A stretch of 64,000 nt of DNA, from contig NZ_BJDL01000012.1 of the NCBI RefSeq assembly GCF_005405125.1, positions 1 to 64,000 on the forward strand. The letters are read 5' to 3'. Below, in pieces: positions 7,395-17,210 of this stretch. Both the position numbers and the translations under genes were made by a program. Under the pieces are notes generated by a model, which saw only the letters and a program-made list of their open reading frames with translations, was not told where the DNA came from and did no database searches. Source of the stretch: Lactiplantibacillus songbeiensis. Lineage in GTDB: Bacteria; Bacillota; Bacilli; Lactobacillales; Lactobacillaceae. Position 1 is the first letter of the stretch; the number at the start of each line of letters is the position of its first letter.

Positions 7395-8751
7395 AAGCTG
7401 TAACCCCAACTTCATCCTTAACCACAGCCACGATCCGATCAACATAAGCGCTAACCAATTCATCAGTCTTAGCTTCGGCCATAACCCGGAGTAGGTCTTG
7501 CGTCCCTGAAGGGCGAACCAAAACCCGACCGTCGCCAGCCATTTCCGTTTCAACTTCAGCAATCACGGCTTTAATCTTATCGTTGTTTAAAGCAGCCTTC
7601 TTGTCTTGAACTTTAACGTTAACTAACTTTTGTGGATAAGTAGTGACTTCGCCAGCTAATTCAGACAACTTCTTGCCAGTTTCTTTCATGACATGGAGCA
7701 ATTGAATCCCAGTTAACATCCCGTCACCAGTCGTATTAAAGTCTAAGAAGACCACGTGACCAGATTGTTCACCACCGAGATTGAAACCGTCTTTCAACAT
7801 TTCCTCAACCACGTACCGGTCACCAACTTGAGTTTGTTCACTGTGTAAGCCGGCCGTCTCTAAAGCTTTGTACAAGCCTAAGTTACTCATAACCGTTGTA
7901 ACAACCGTGTCTTGTTTGAGCTTGCCGCGTTCGCTTAAGAACTTCCCACAGATATACATGATCTTGTCACCGTCGATGATGTTGCCTAATTCATCAACCG
8001 CGATACACCGGTCACCGTCACCATCAAAGGCCAACCCAACTTGGGCACCCTTTTCAACGACGAATTTTGATAAGGCTTCAGGATGGGTTGAACCGACCCC
8101 TTTGTTGATGTTCAAGCCATCTGGTGAAGTCGCCATCGTTTCAAAGTCCACGTTTAAATCAGCAAAGATCCGTGACACTAAGTTACTAGTCGAGCCATTC
8201 GCCCCATCGACCGCCAAATGAATCCCACTTAAATCATCGGGAATCGTTTGTTCCAAGAATTGAGAATACTTTAAGTTACCTTCTGGGAAGTCTGCAACCG
8301 TCCCCAAACCTTCAGCGGCTGGCCGTGGTAAGTCGTCGGTTGGTTGTTCGAGTAAAGCTTCAATTTCTTCTTCTTTGGCATCAGACAACTTAAAGCCGTC
8401 GCCACCGAAGAATTTAATCCCATTATCTTCAACGGGGTTATGTGACGCTGAGATCATAACCCCAGCATCAGCATCTTGAATCCGCACTAAATAAGCAACC
8501 CCAGGCGTGGTGATGACGCCTAAGCGTAGGACTTCAATTCCAGCTGAAAGTAACCCGGCAATTAAAGCTTCTTCCAACATTTGCCCAGAGATCCGGGTAT
8601 CACGAGCGACTAAGACCCGTGGTTGCGCATCTTTATCTTCAGCATGTTCCGTTAAGACATAGCCACCGGCCCGGCCTAACTTAAATGCTAATTCAGGGGT
8701 TAAACCAGAGTTAGCAATCCCACGGACACCATCAGTACCAAAATATTTCAT
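7393..8751 (-). CDS. glmM: Phosphoglucosamine mutase
   Basis: GlmM converts glucosamine-6-phosphate to glucosamine-1-phosphate for UDP-GlcNAc synthesis. The 452-residue protein carries the phospho-serine loop ISASHNP (about residue 100), the metal-binding loop FDGDGDR (about 240) and the C-terminal phosphate-binding RPSGTQ, in the family order. The ATG at 8751 follows GAGGTAAAG. It is the last gene of cdaA-cdaR-glmM, the conserved Firmicutes cluster in which GlmM can bind and inhibit CdaA, linking wall synthesis to c-di-AMP. A B repeat begins at its stop codon. Confidence 0.97.
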   Translation of the reverse strand: MKYFGTDGVRGIANSGLTPELAFKLGRAGGYVLTEHAEDKDAQPRVLVARDTRISGQMLEEALIAGLLSAGIEVLRLGVITTPGVAYLVRIQDADAGVMISASHNPVEDNGIKFFGGDGFKLSDAKEEEIEALLEQPTDDLPRPAAEGLGTVADFPEGNLKYSQFLEQTIPDDLSGIHLAVDGANGSTSNLVSRIFADLNVDFETMATSPDGLNINKGVGSTHPEALSKFVVEKGAQVGLAFDGDGDRCIAVDELGNIIDGDKIMYICGKFLSERGKLKQDTVVTTVMSNLGLYKALETAGLHSEQTQVGDRYVVEEMLKDGFNLGGEQSGHVVFLDFNTTGDGMLTGIQLLHVMKETGKKLSELAGEVTTYPQKLVNVKVQDKKAALNNDKIKAVIAEVETEMAGDGRVLVRPSGTQDLLRVMAEAKTDELVSAYVDRIVAVVKDEVGVTA

Positions 8752-8777
8752 CGTTTCTTTACCTCATTTCAAAATTT

Positions 8778-9752
8778 TCAATCATTTTTAACCGTTATTT
8801 TAACTTTAATTGAAGACGGACTAACCGAAGCGACCCCATCTTCATCGCTGGATGATAGATCCACCGTTTTGGTCGTCGACTTAGTCACATCCGTCACATC
8901 AACATCCACAGCCAGCTTATCTAACTTCGCTAACGCCGCTTTCGTTCCCGTAACCGTCACTTGTTTCGTATCAGTCGCAAACGAATAACTCGTATCAGCT
9001 TCCGTCTTACCACTCGCCTTTAAGTCGACGGCGACTTTTTTCGTATCCGTCGCTTGCTTAATGGGAATATACACGGAAGTCGTCGACGGTGTCAAGACCA
9101 CGTTCAAGGTTTGACCATTAGCATCTAGTGCTTCAATCATCGCTTGCTGGTTCACTGACTTCGTTAAGTTTTTCTCGGTGTTCACCACGGCAACCACTTT
9201 AGCCACTTTGCTGACTTCATTGACTGCCCCAGTTACTTTAACCGAAGACGTCCCTAACCGTGGCGTCCCGACTTCGTAGCTGGATTCAACGTTACTCTTG
9301 TTGAAGTCCGCGCTAACTTTGTAGTTGGCCGTCCGTCGTGGCTGAATGTTGACTTGAATATATTTTTGACTCAATGAATAGCTTAATTCTTTGTTTAAGC
9401 CATCAACTTGAATCTTCACGCTATGCCGCCCGACCGATAGTCCGGACAGATTCGCATACACTTTAAAGTTTTGCGTATTCGCAGTCGTCGTGACTAAGGC
9501 CGCGGGACCCGCAATCTTGACTTTGATATTTTCAGGATAACCGGTCACAAAGTACTTGGTACTATTCACATTTAATTCCAGGGGCGCACTGATACTAACA
9601 CTCCGATTGGAAGTTGCAGTCGTTGATGAACTATTCGTCAACAAGCTGCTCGTGTGATTAGCTTTACTAGAATTCACGTAAGCAAATAAGACCAGCGCAC
9701 ATAAAAGGGCCAGCAGTCGCATCGACCAGGCACTATTCATAAACTTTTTCAT
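8778..9752 (-). CDS. cdaR: CdaA regulatory protein, YbbR domains
   Basis: This 324-residue extracytoplasmic protein is anchored by one N-terminal membrane segment (about residues 8-26). A Ser/Thr-rich linker follows, then about three or four repeated YbbR domains of roughly 80 residues, with recurring V-x-V-x-G patterns. It modulates the diadenylate cyclase CdaA. Its ATG overlaps the cdaA stop codon by four bases (ATGA), indicating translational coupling. glmM follows after 26 nt. Confidence 0.93.
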   Translation of the reverse strand: MKKFMNSAWSMRLLALLCALVLFAYVNSSKANHTSSLLTNSSSTTATSNRSVSISAPLELNVNSTKYFVTGYPENIKVKIAGPAALVTTTANTQNFKVYANLSGLSVGRHSVKIQVDGLNKELSYSLSQKYIQVNIQPRRTANYKVSADFNKSNVESSYEVGTPRLGTSSVKVTGAVNEVSKVAKVVAVVNTEKNLTKSVNQQAMIEALDANGQTLNVVLTPSTTSVYIPIKQATDTKKVAVDLKASGKTEADTSYSFATDTKQVTVTGTKAALAKLDKLAVDVDVTDVTKSTTKTVDLSSSDEDGVASVSPSSIKVKITVKND

Positions 9753-10591
9753 TTACGCGGCCCCCCTCCAAAGATTCGAGCAAACCAACTTTGAATGGCA
9801 TTTTGTTGGGTCGCATCTTCAGGTGTTAAGAGCACTTGGCGGAAATAACGCAAGTAATTCTCCCGCGTCATGCCCCGCATCAACTCGTTATCCTTCGTAA
9901 TTGACACTTCGCCGGTTTCTTCCGAAATCACAATTGTCAACGCATCGGTCACTTCACTAATTCCAACAGCCGCACGATGCCGGGTTCCCAATTCTTTGGG
10001 AATCAAATTGCTTTCAGATAATGGTAAATAAGCCGCAGCCACCTTGATTTGATTATCTTGAATAATAACCGCACCATCATGCAACGGCGTATTCGGAATG
10101 AAAATGTTAATTAACAATTCCCCCGTAATATCAGCATCCAGCGCGATTCCAGTCTCGATATAATCTTCTAGACCAGTATCCATCTTGATGGACATCAGCG
10201 CCCCAATCCGGCGTTTTGCCATATATTGGATGGCTTTATCCAACTCTTTAATCATCCGCTCTTCGTCTTCATTTTGCCGCTTACCACGCACAAACATCGA
10301 CCCGCGGCCTAAATGTTCTAAGCCCCGACGAATTTCAGGCTGGAAAATGATAACCATTGCAATGACAGCCCAGTTAATCACTTGGTCCATGATCCAAGAA
10401 ACTGTATCTAGACCAATGACCACACTGAGGAACTTAACAATGGCAATCACAATGATGCCACGGAATAGCTGGACTGCTTTGGTTCCTCGCAGTAAGACGA
10501 TTAGTTCGTAAATAACGAACCAGACGACCAGAATGTCAAGGAGCCGCACCAAATTGGCAATGGTGAGCCAGTCGCTCCAATTGAAGTTCAT
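9749..10591 (-). CDS. cdaA: Diadenylate cyclase CdaA (c-di-AMP synthase)
   Basis: CdaA makes the second messenger c-di-AMP from two ATP; in Firmicutes this controls potassium and osmolyte transport and wall integrity. The 280-residue protein has about three N-terminal membrane helices (residues 10-80) and a cytoplasmic DAC domain with the DGA (LHDGAVII) and RHR (LGTRHRAA) catalytic motifs. AAGGAGG precedes the ATG. It is first in the cdaA-cdaR-glmM operon, with an extended -10 promoter about 35 nt upstream. Confidence 0.97.
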   Translation of the reverse strand: MNFNWSDWLTIANLVRLLDILVVWFVIYELIVLLRGTKAVQLFRGIIVIAIVKFLSVVIGLDTVSWIMDQVINWAVIAMVIIFQPEIRRGLEHLGRGSMFVRGKRQNEDEERMIKELDKAIQYMAKRRIGALMSIKMDTGLEDYIETGIALDADITGELLINIFIPNTPLHDGAVIIQDNQIKVAAAYLPLSESNLIPKELGTRHRAAVGISEVTDALTIVISEETGEVSITKDNELMRGMTRENYLRYFRQVLLTPEDATQQNAIQSWFARIFGGGPRK

Positions 10592-10625
10592 ACTCCCCCT
10601 CCTTACGAAAATGTTTTACTTTCAC

Positions 10626-10634
10626 ATTATAGCA
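10626..10634 (-). promoter_or_regulatory. cdaA operon promoter (extended -10)
   Basis: The minus strand reads TGCTATAAT, a perfect extended -10. A TTGACG lies further upstream but at too long a spacing to be a standard -35. Confidence 0.7.
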
Positions 10635-10720
10635 CGGGCACCCCCTAGCGTTGCGTCAATTCATGAGATGACTGAAAAAACTCGGGTGAGATGCCGATTG
10701 GTTCTAATTTGGATTAAAAT

Positions 10721-10763
10721 GGCCACTCTGGTTGAGCCGATTCTGGCCCGCCCGTCGTTAATC
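10721..10763 (-). repeat. A-module scar
   Basis: The outer flank GCCACTCTGGTTG is joined directly to one arm (AGCCGATTCTGG) and the opposite flank CCCGCCCGTCGTTAA. The other arm and the whole interior are absent, as after deletion between inverted arms. The rest of the gap from 10592 to 11003 holds the cdaA promoter and AT-rich sequence upstream of the next gene; I see no gene in it. Confidence 0.75.
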
Positions 10764-11003
10764 AACGCCATCGATATGCTTAGTCAGAGATCAACCAGCC
10801 AAGTCAAAAAAATAGCTGATTAACCTAACATAGTTGATAACTTGTTCTTTTAAAACCATACCAATAATCGCGACTTATTGGCAAATTTGACGCTTTTATT
10901 TCATCTTAGTCCAAAAGAACTTGAATAAATATTAAGGATACTGTTATTTAATATAGATTAGCTTATATTTCTGGTAAACTAATAGTGAAAGTGTGGTGAT
11001 CAA

Positions 11004-11663
11004 ATGACTCGTCTTCAGCGCTGGCTGATTCGTCTGATTTATTGGACATTTATCGGTTTCGCAGCGCTTTCGATCCACGGTGCGTTTTCATTTTTATTGT
11101 TAAATACGACGCTGGCTTACATTCCGATCGAACTCAGCTTTTGGCTGACTGATCGACGTTCAAGCTTCATGTTTTGGGTGTTGGCAATCATTTGGTTGCT
11201 CTTCTATCCGAACGCGCCGTATCTGATGACGGACCTCTTCCATTTAAGTTTATTGAATCCGTATGCGGTAAATGGCTTACTCAAATTCGACCTAGCCATG
11301 TGGCGTGACTTTGCGTACTTAGTTGGACCAACGATGGTTTCAGTAATCGTTGGGACCTTCAGTGTGGATCAGCTTGCCAGTGAATGCCAACGACGCTTAC
11401 ACCTCACAAAGTTGCCGGGTGGCCGGGCACTGATCAGCACGCTACTATTTCTATTTGCTGCGATTGGTGTCTATGTCGGGCGGTTCTTGCGTCTACATTC
11501 AATCTACTTGCTGATTACACCGCAATACATTATTAAACAATTAATCGATATGTGGTCCTTAAAAATGCTCGCCTTTGTTTTCATTATCTGGGGCTTGCAA
11601 CTACTGATTTATGTCGTTTGGCGCTTTACCCTAGCTGCCGCTAAAACCACTGTCTCTAAATAA
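11004..11663 (+). CDS. DUF1361 family membrane protein
   Basis: This is a 219-residue integral membrane protein with about six hydrophobic segments. The motif FYPNAPYLMTDLFHL, after the third segment, is the signature I associate with DUF1361 proteins. No enzymatic function is known to me for the family. It is transcribed opposite to its neighbours as a single gene: an AT-rich promoter region precedes it and a strong terminator overlaps its stop. Confidence 0.8.
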   Translation: MTRLQRWLIRLIYWTFIGFAALSIHGAFSFLLLNTTLAYIPIELSFWLTDRRSSFMFWVLAIIWLLFYPNAPYLMTDLFHLSLLNPYAVNGLLKFDLAMWRDFAYLVGPTMVSVIVGTFSVDQLASECQRRLHLTKLPGGRALISTLLFLFAAIGVYVGRFLRLHSIYLLITPQYIIKQLIDMWSLKMLAFVFIIWGLQLLIYVVWRFTLAAAKTTVSK

Positions 11664-11705
11664 AAAGACTTTGACTGACCGATTTTCGGTCGTCAAAGTC
11701 TTTTT
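11662..11705 (+). terminator. Terminator of the DUF1361 gene
   Basis: AAAGACTTTGACTGACCGA pairs with TCGGTCGTCAAAGTCTTT, followed by TTTTT. Confidence 0.9.
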
Positions 11706-11724
11706 ATCTTTTTAGATTAAAATT

Positions 11725-11876
11725 GCCACTCTGGTTGGGTTAGAATCGGCTGGAACGTGGTGGCCACGTTTGTGAGCCATAGTACGGTCTCGCAAGCCGG
11801 GCTTTTACTAAATCGGAAAATCACCGATTAAGTAAAACGACACCACTGAGCCAATTCTGACCCGCCCGTCGTTAAT
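11725..11876 (-). repeat. Solitary A-module hairpin repeat
   Basis: The flank GCCACTCTGGTTGG is followed by arm AGAATCGGCT (11742-11751) and the opposite arm AGCCAATTCT before CCCGCCCGTCGTTAA. Internal stems: ACGTGG/CCACGT, GAGCC/GGTCTC, and TTTTACT/AGTAAAA. Confidence 0.85.
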
Positions 11877-11939
11877 GAACAGGTCATTATCACTGATTAA
11901 TTCATTTTAACCAATCAAACTGTCCCTAAGCAATCATCC

Positions 11940-12914
11940 TTATTTAATGGCCTTAACGGTAACATCAAATGGTTGCCCATACTTGGCACCGGTTGTGTCA
12001 GCAAATTCAGTTGGTAATTGATAACCGCTGGGCAAATGGTTGGCAATAAACATCCCAAGACTTTCATGCACGGTGTCGGTTCCAGCGACTGGCTGACCAG
12101 CTTTAGGCTGCCAATCAGTCGTTGTAAAGGTTTGCGTCTGACCGACTACTTGACCGTTGGCGTGATAAACGACGTCAACACTGTTATCCTTTGATGGAAT
12201 ACCTTCCGTTAAGTCAACCTTCAGCCCACCAAACGTTGATTCTGTCCCTTGATAGCCTTGGCCAGCATAGACCCAGCCTTCGACCGGCCCAGCTTCGGTT
12301 GCACCTGCCACGTGATAGTACAAACTACCCTCGCGCGTTTTAATTTCTGCACCAAAAACTTCGAATAATGTATCAGCCGTGACTGCCTTGGTATCCACCT
12401 TAGTTGCCTTATATTGGGTATATTTTGGATCGACCCATAGCGTATTCTTATGCATATTCGCTAATTGATAATGGATAATTTTACTTGGTAAAGCGACCTT
12501 CTTAGTTGTCTTAACCCGCTTAATCCCACCAGCAAATACATCAGTATCACGACCACCATAGACATAGCCACGATAACGGCCATCCATACTGACCACTTTA
12601 TAATAAACGGACCCCCGATTCGTTTGGGCAACCCGATAAGCCCGGAAATAATCCGTTGACTTCTTAGATGTCGCTAATTGCTGCATCTGGTCTTTGCTCG
12701 CAATAAGCTTAGCGCCTGCGACCGTTCCCGGCTTACTATAAAGGGCATTAGTCCCAGTCGCCGTCATGTTCCGATTATAGCCTGCTGTTTCTAATGTCAC
12801 ATTACTAACAATCGTTGCTTGCCCCGCAGCTTTGACTGGCTGACTTTCCGCAGCGACACCCAGACTCGTTACGGCAATCCCTAAAGCTAATGCCGTTTTA
12901 ATTGATTGATTCAT
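11940..12914 (-). CDS. Secreted cell-surface protein with two SH3-like repeats
   Basis: The chosen start is the ATG at 12914, eight codons into the open frame, because GGAGGAA lies just upstream of it and inside the longer version. The 324-residue product has a signal peptide (about 1-30, ending VKAA). Two related modules follow, each with a YY pair and an aromatic-Gly end (GYVYGGRD, GWVYAGQG) before FGG or AGG. These look like SH3/GW-type wall-binding repeats of lactobacillary exoproteins. The C-terminal 90 residues form a different domain (VDVVYHANGQVVG onward). No sorting signal is seen. The function, presumably surface or wall associated, is unknown. Confidence 0.75.
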   Translation of the reverse strand: MNQSIKTALALGIAVTSLGVAAESQPVKAAGQATIVSNVTLETAGYNRNMTATGTNALYSKPGTVAGAKLIASKDQMQQLATSKKSTDYFRAYRVAQTNRGSVYYKVVSMDGRYRGYVYGGRDTDVFAGGIKRVKTTKKVALPSKIIHYQLANMHKNTLWVDPKYTQYKATKVDTKAVTADTLFEVFGAEIKTREGSLYYHVAGATEAGPVEGWVYAGQGYQGTESTFGGLKVDLTEGIPSKDNSVDVVYHANGQVVGQTQTFTTTDWQPKAGQPVAGTDTVHESLGMFIANHLPSGYQLPTEFADTTGAKYGQPFDVTVKAIK

Positions 12915-13042
12915 TTTGTCATTTCCTCCAAACACACTTTTATCTAGACTGACTTCAGTATAACAGGGAACGTTTGGATAGCGCTTTAAATTCAGGTTAA
13001 GAAACGAACCGGTACTAAATGCGTCTCACTATTTTGACCATC

Positions 13043-13082
13043 AAAAAATGAGCTTGAGGCTTTGAACGCCTCAAACTCATTG
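13043..13082 (-). terminator. Terminator after the MarR gene and its B repeat
   Basis: AATGAGTTTGAGGC and GCCTCAAGCTCATT form a 14-bp stem with one mismatch, followed by TTTTTT on the minus strand. Confidence 0.85.
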
Positions 13083-13100
13083 GTTTTTATTTTTAATTAG

Positions 13101-13223
13101 CCGAAACGTGTTCAACAAAGCTGGGGACTCCGCTTGCTACGCTAGGTCAACCACTCGGAAAATCACCGAGTCATTGACCTAGCTAGGCAATGCTCGACCC
13201 CAACCCGCTTTGCTTCACACTCT
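13101..13223 (+). repeat. B-family structured repeat supplying a stop codon
   Basis: It starts CCGAAACGTGTTC and ends CACACTCT. It contains CTCCGCTTGCTACG, an ACTCGG/CCGAGT hairpin and CTAGGCAATGCTC. Outer arms CAAAGC and GCTTTG pair, as do TGGGG and CCCCA. Its end encodes the last two residues and stop of the MarR gene (13215-13223). Confidence 0.85.
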
Positions 13224-13721
13224 TGGATCGCTGTACCCAGCATGGGCACTCCGCTTATCATGCAAGCCGCTAAACCCGCTAAAGCCCATCGTGGTCGCTT
13301 TCTTTTCCGCGTCAGTAATATAACGTAGCGTATCATTTGCCCGCTTCTCGCCGTACACTTGTAACCATTGATGGAACCGTTTGTTAGAGGCATCGCTAAT
13401 GGCTTGTTCTACTTTTAGACCAGTTGGGGTCAATGACAGATACTTGATCCGACGATCCTTAGTGTTAGTCGTCTGATCAATATACTTCAAATCCAGCAAT
13501 ACGTTGATCTGCCGTGCAATTGCACTTCTTGAGACCCGTTGTTCGTTGGCAATTTTAACCAGCGTTAACGGTTCCTCACTCGTCGCAATCATCTGCATCA
13601 CAATGTAAGCTTCAAACGTAATCTTGTATGGCCGGGTCGGCACGGATACAAAATCACCGATGTACTTCAAAATGTGCATATAAGTTTCAACGAATTGATC
13701 ATGGATTTCTGTTTCTGTCAT
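13215..13721 (-). CDS. MarR family transcriptional regulator
   Basis: This 168-residue DNA-binding protein has a winged-helix domain (about residues 35-110), with a recognition helix around NEQRVSRSAIARQINVLLDL and a wing with KDRRIKYLSLT. GGGGGG precedes the ATG. The C-terminal 30 residues are poorly conserved in appearance, and the final Arg-Val plus the TGA lie inside a B repeat. The original gene may have ended elsewhere. The Na+/H+ antiporter gene lies upstream on the same strand, 140 nt away. The ligand and targets are unknown. Confidence 0.88.
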   Translation of the reverse strand: MTETEIHDQFVETYMHILKYIGDFVSVPTRPYKITFEAYIVMQMIATSEEPLTLVKIANEQRVSRSAIARQINVLLDLKYIDQTTNTKDRRIKYLSLTPTGLKVEQAISDASNKRFHQWLQVYGEKRANDTLRYITDAEKKATTMGFSGFSGLHDKRSAHAGYSDPRV

Positions 13722-13862
13722 TGTTTATCCCCCCGCATGGTTTAAAAACCAAAATAATCCCGTTTAGAACTCCAATTTAATTGCCAGTTCTAATTGTTCA
13801 CTATCAATACTATTCTAACCTAATTATAACCGAGAACTATTACATTGCAATAAGTAAATTAA

Positions 13863-15995
13863 TTATTCCTCATCACTTTCGCCATCATTGATCATAATTA
13901 AATTTTCAGAATAATTGATGAATTGACGCAAACGTGCCGCCGTTCGTAAGCTAATTTGCCCACTTTCAACTAAGTGCTGCACACCAGCTCGCTCAGCCCC
14001 TAAGCTCTTAATTCGTAGGGTCTGTACTTGCCGTTCATAGTCATCACGTGACACACTGTGCCCCGGCTTGGCACTTTCAATTCGATTCCGGTAATGCACA
14101 ATCAAATGATACAACGCTTGCTGATCAAACTGTTGTTCATCGACATTGGCTTGCTTCAAATACTGTGACAATGCCTTGATAGCGGCTTTAGAAGCGACTC
14201 GTTGAATGGCTAATTGTTCGGCGCGCAAGCGATCGCTGTCACCAGGCGCTAGCCACATCCGCAAGCCTTGCATCCCGCGACTAAACATCAATCGTAGTGA
14301 ACGCAAGGTCGGCAGTCCGGGCTTATGCGCCGCTTGTGACAACCGCTGCTCCCGCCGATCAATCCGCCGCAAGTAAGCTTGGATACTCAGCTTCGACACG
14401 TCATGGTCAGCTAACATGGCCTTAACGGCTTGACGCTCACCAGCTAAAGCCACAAGCCGCAACTGCATCTCATCGGTTAACATCGGTTGCAGTTCATCTT
14501 CCGTTTGCGAAGCGACTTCCAATCGCCGAATCTGAAATTGCTGATCTAAGATCAAGTCATATGCCGCTCGTTGATTGGCTGGTCGCCGATGTTCTTCAAT
14601 ATTTTGCACGGCTAACCGCAGCACATAGATGCGGGCTTGCTTATACGTAATCTTTTGCGGGGCCTCATCATCAACGAACTCGTCATCGGCTGGTCCACCA
14701 GCAATGACTGCATCGTCTTCATCTAAGCTAGAACCTCGAGTCACAAATGGTAAGGACTTCGCTGCCATAAACGGCAAGATACCAGCCGCCGCAATCAGAC
14801 TCACAACAATCACGCCCGCTGCAATAAAGAGGACTAACGCGCGTTCTGGGAAAGCATCACCCGTCGCAATGACGGTTGGAATCGTAAAGACCCCGGCCAT
14901 CGTAATCGCGCCACGAACCCCTGACAACCCAGATAAAGCGGCCGTCCGCAGACTGGGCTTGGACTTCGTCTTATCTCGCAACCGCATCATCAACATGTAG
15001 CCGTACGTCCAAGCGACTCGAATCAGGAGTAAAATCCCCCATACAATCAAGACATCAAATAATGCATGTAAAGTATTAGTATGACTGCCTTCGATCGTGG
15101 CTTTCGTCGCGACCGGCAGTTCAATGCCTAAGATCAAAAAGATAATGCCGTTCAATAAGTAGACAATGATATTCCAGACTTTTTCCGTGACTAATCGTAA
15201 TTCCGGCGCATCTTCAATTTCATGAGAATTTTGAATATGTCCTAAAACCCCAGCAGCCACCACCGCGACGACCCCGGAAGCATGGAACCATTCTTCAGCA
15301 ATAAAGTAAATCGCAAATGGCGTCATGATCTGCAGGACAACGTTAAAGACCATGTCATTAATACCTTCTCGCCGCAAAACGTCACGAATGAGCTGAATAA
15401 TCGTCATCAATGCCAGGCCGACTGCTAAGCCAACTAGACTAATATAAAAGAAATCGCCGACTGCCCGTCCTAAGACAAACGTCCCAGTCACGGCAGCTGC
15501 CAACGCGTACTTGAACCCAATCAAGCCACTGGCATCGTTGATCAGGCTTTCACCACTGACCAGATGTAAAATTTCTTTTGGTAAGTTGACCCCTTCTGAA
15601 ATCGACTGCACCGCCACGGGGTCCGTCGGTGAAAGGATCGCTGCCAGCGCAATGCTGACGGCTAATGGAATCGTTGGAATGAGGACATGAATCAAAAAGC
15701 CCCCTAGAATGGTGGTGATAAACACGAGCACGATTGCATTCGCAAAAATCGCCCCGCGCAGTTCCCATAGTTCTTGCTTAGGAAACTGTCTGCCATCGTT
15801 GTACAGCATCGGCGCAATGAAGGCTAGCATAAACCAGTCCGTTTGCAGTTCAACCCGTACATTTAATAATAAAGCCACTCCTAGACCCAGCCCGACTTGA
15901 ATCAAACTGACCGGGATTGCGACTAGATAGTGGCTTAACACATTCGACAGCAGCACCAGACATGCCAATAAAATAACTAATTCAATCAGTGGCAT
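13863..15995 (-). CDS. Na+/H+ antiporter, CPA1 (NhaP/YjcE) family
   Basis: This 710-residue membrane exchanger would move sodium out for protons in, or the reverse, for pH and salt homeostasis. The first 420 residues hold about 12 hydrophobic helices with the CPA1 core motif ILSPTDPVAV (about residues 125-135) and the FKYAL and GVRGAITMA segments. The remaining 290 residues are a charged cytoplasmic tail rich in Arg, Gln and Glu, as in the YjcE subgroup. The ATG at 15995 has a GGAG at a long spacing. No operon partner is evident. Confidence 0.93.
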   Translation of the reverse strand: MPLIELVILLACLVLLSNVLSHYLVAIPVSLIQVGLGLGVALLLNVRVELQTDWFMLAFIAPMLYNDGRQFPKQELWELRGAIFANAIVLVFITTILGGFLIHVLIPTIPLAVSIALAAILSPTDPVAVQSISEGVNLPKEILHLVSGESLINDASGLIGFKYALAAAVTGTFVLGRAVGDFFYISLVGLAVGLALMTIIQLIRDVLRREGINDMVFNVVLQIMTPFAIYFIAEEWFHASGVVAVVAAGVLGHIQNSHEIEDAPELRLVTEKVWNIIVYLLNGIIFLILGIELPVATKATIEGSHTNTLHALFDVLIVWGILLLIRVAWTYGYMLMMRLRDKTKSKPSLRTAALSGLSGVRGAITMAGVFTIPTVIATGDAFPERALVLFIAAGVIVVSLIAAAGILPFMAAKSLPFVTRGSSLDEDDAVIAGGPADDEFVDDEAPQKITYKQARIYVLRLAVQNIEEHRRPANQRAAYDLILDQQFQIRRLEVASQTEDELQPMLTDEMQLRLVALAGERQAVKAMLADHDVSKLSIQAYLRRIDRREQRLSQAAHKPGLPTLRSLRLMFSRGMQGLRMWLAPGDSDRLRAEQLAIQRVASKAAIKALSQYLKQANVDEQQFDQQALYHLIVHYRNRIESAKPGHSVSRDDYERQVQTLRIKSLGAERAGVQHLVESGQISLRTAARLRQFINYSENLIMINDGESDEE

Positions 15996-16028
15996 CTAAG
16001 TGTTGCATCTCCTTCTTGTTCTATTTAG

Positions 16029-16928
16029 TTAGGCGTCTTCCCCGATAATCCGCACTTCGGTCTCAAGGTGAACCCCAAATTTTTCAAACACAACGGCTTG
16101 AATATGATGAATCATATCCATATAATCAGTCGCCGTTGCATGGTCGACATTAATGATAAATCCAGCATGCTTTTTGGAGACTTCTGCGCCGCCCATTCGG
16201 GTGCCTTGTAGGCCAGCATCATGGATTAGTTTACCAGTAAAGTACCCAGTTGGTCGCTTAAAAACACTCCCACAAGATGGCCACTCTAACGGCTGTTTGG
16301 AAGCTCGCAGACGATTTAATTCATCCATCCGAGCTTGGATCTTCGTTTGATCACCCGGCTTCAAGTTAAACGTCGCTGAAACGACCGTGTCTTCATAATC
16401 TTGAATGGTACTGTGCCGATAGCCAAAATCTAACGCTTCATTAGAAAGCGTCTTAAGTTGTCCATCGCGCGTTAAGACCGTGACTTCCTCCACAACTTCA
16501 CTAATCTCACCGCCATACGCACCGGCATTCATAAAGACCGCCCCGCCAACACTACCGGGAATGCCAGCCGCAAATTCGACACCGCTTAAACTAGCTCGGC
16601 AAGCCGCTTTGGTCGCATCAATCATCGCCGCCCCAGCTTCCGCCACGACCCGTGTCTCGCTAGTGTGGATTTGATTCATTTTAGTCAAAATAATGGTTAA
16701 ACCGCGAATCCCGCCATCTTTAACAATCAGATTGCTGGCATTGCCAATCACCGTTAATGGCATGTCACGGTCATTAGCAAAATCAATCAGACTTTTAGTT
16801 TCGCTGATTGACTTGGGAAAGGCAACGTAATCGGCCGGACCTCCAGTTTTCGTATTTGTATAATGACTAAGCGATTCGTCTTTTTTTATTTCAATGGCTG
16901 GAAACGTGGCCAACACATCTTGGGTCAT
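16029..16928 (-). CDS. murB: UDP-N-acetylenolpyruvoylglucosamine reductase
   Basis: MurB reduces enolpyruvyl-UDP-GlcNAc to UDP-MurNAc with NADPH and FAD in the cytoplasm. The 299-residue protein has the FAD-binding segments [12 protein letters not shown] (about residue 62) and [15 protein letters not shown] (about 125), and the catalytic SCGSVFKRP (about 223). Length is normal. AAAGGAACC precedes the ATG. It appears to be monocistronic: 282 nt of AT-rich sequence separate it from the upstream gene. Confidence 0.97.
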   Translation of the reverse strand: MTQDVLATFPAIEIKKDESLSHYTNTKTGGPADYVAFPKSISETKSLIDFANDRDMPLTVIGNASNLIVKDGGIRGLTIILTKMNQIHTSETRVVAEAGAAMIDATKAACRASLSGVEFAAGIPGSVGGAVFMNAGAYGGEISEVVEEVTVLTRDGQLKTLSNEALDFGYRHSTIQDYEDTVVSATFNLKPGDQTKIQARMDELNRLRASKQPLEWPSCGSVFKRPTGYFTGKLIHDAGLQGTRMGGAEVSKKHAGFIINVDHATATDYMDMIHHIQAVVFEKFGVHLETEVRIIGEDA

Positions 16929-17210
16929 AAGTGAGGTTCCTTTCGTCTTTCAAATTGGTCAATTGTTAATCAACCGTTAAAACTCGCTAATCTTTATTAT
17001 AAAGCTAGCTGCATGATTAATCACAAAGTAAGCGTTTTACTACTCGAAATTTTATCTATTCATGAGTTAATTTAACAATAAGCACGTGATATTAGGCTTA
17101 CTTTTCATTACTAAATCAGTATACTACAACGTTATCATTTGTGAATAATCTTTCAATCCAACTAATCCTGATCAAAACTGACCACAACTATTGCTTAATC
17201 ATAGCACGTT

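Noticed and set aside
13163-13393. 76-residue minus-strand ORF overlapping the MarR gene
   Set aside because: It is in another frame of the MarR gene and the B repeat, with no family motifs.
17023-17037. cre-like sequence upstream of murB
   Set aside because: It deviates from the consensus in the conserved TG, and no promoter relation is evident.
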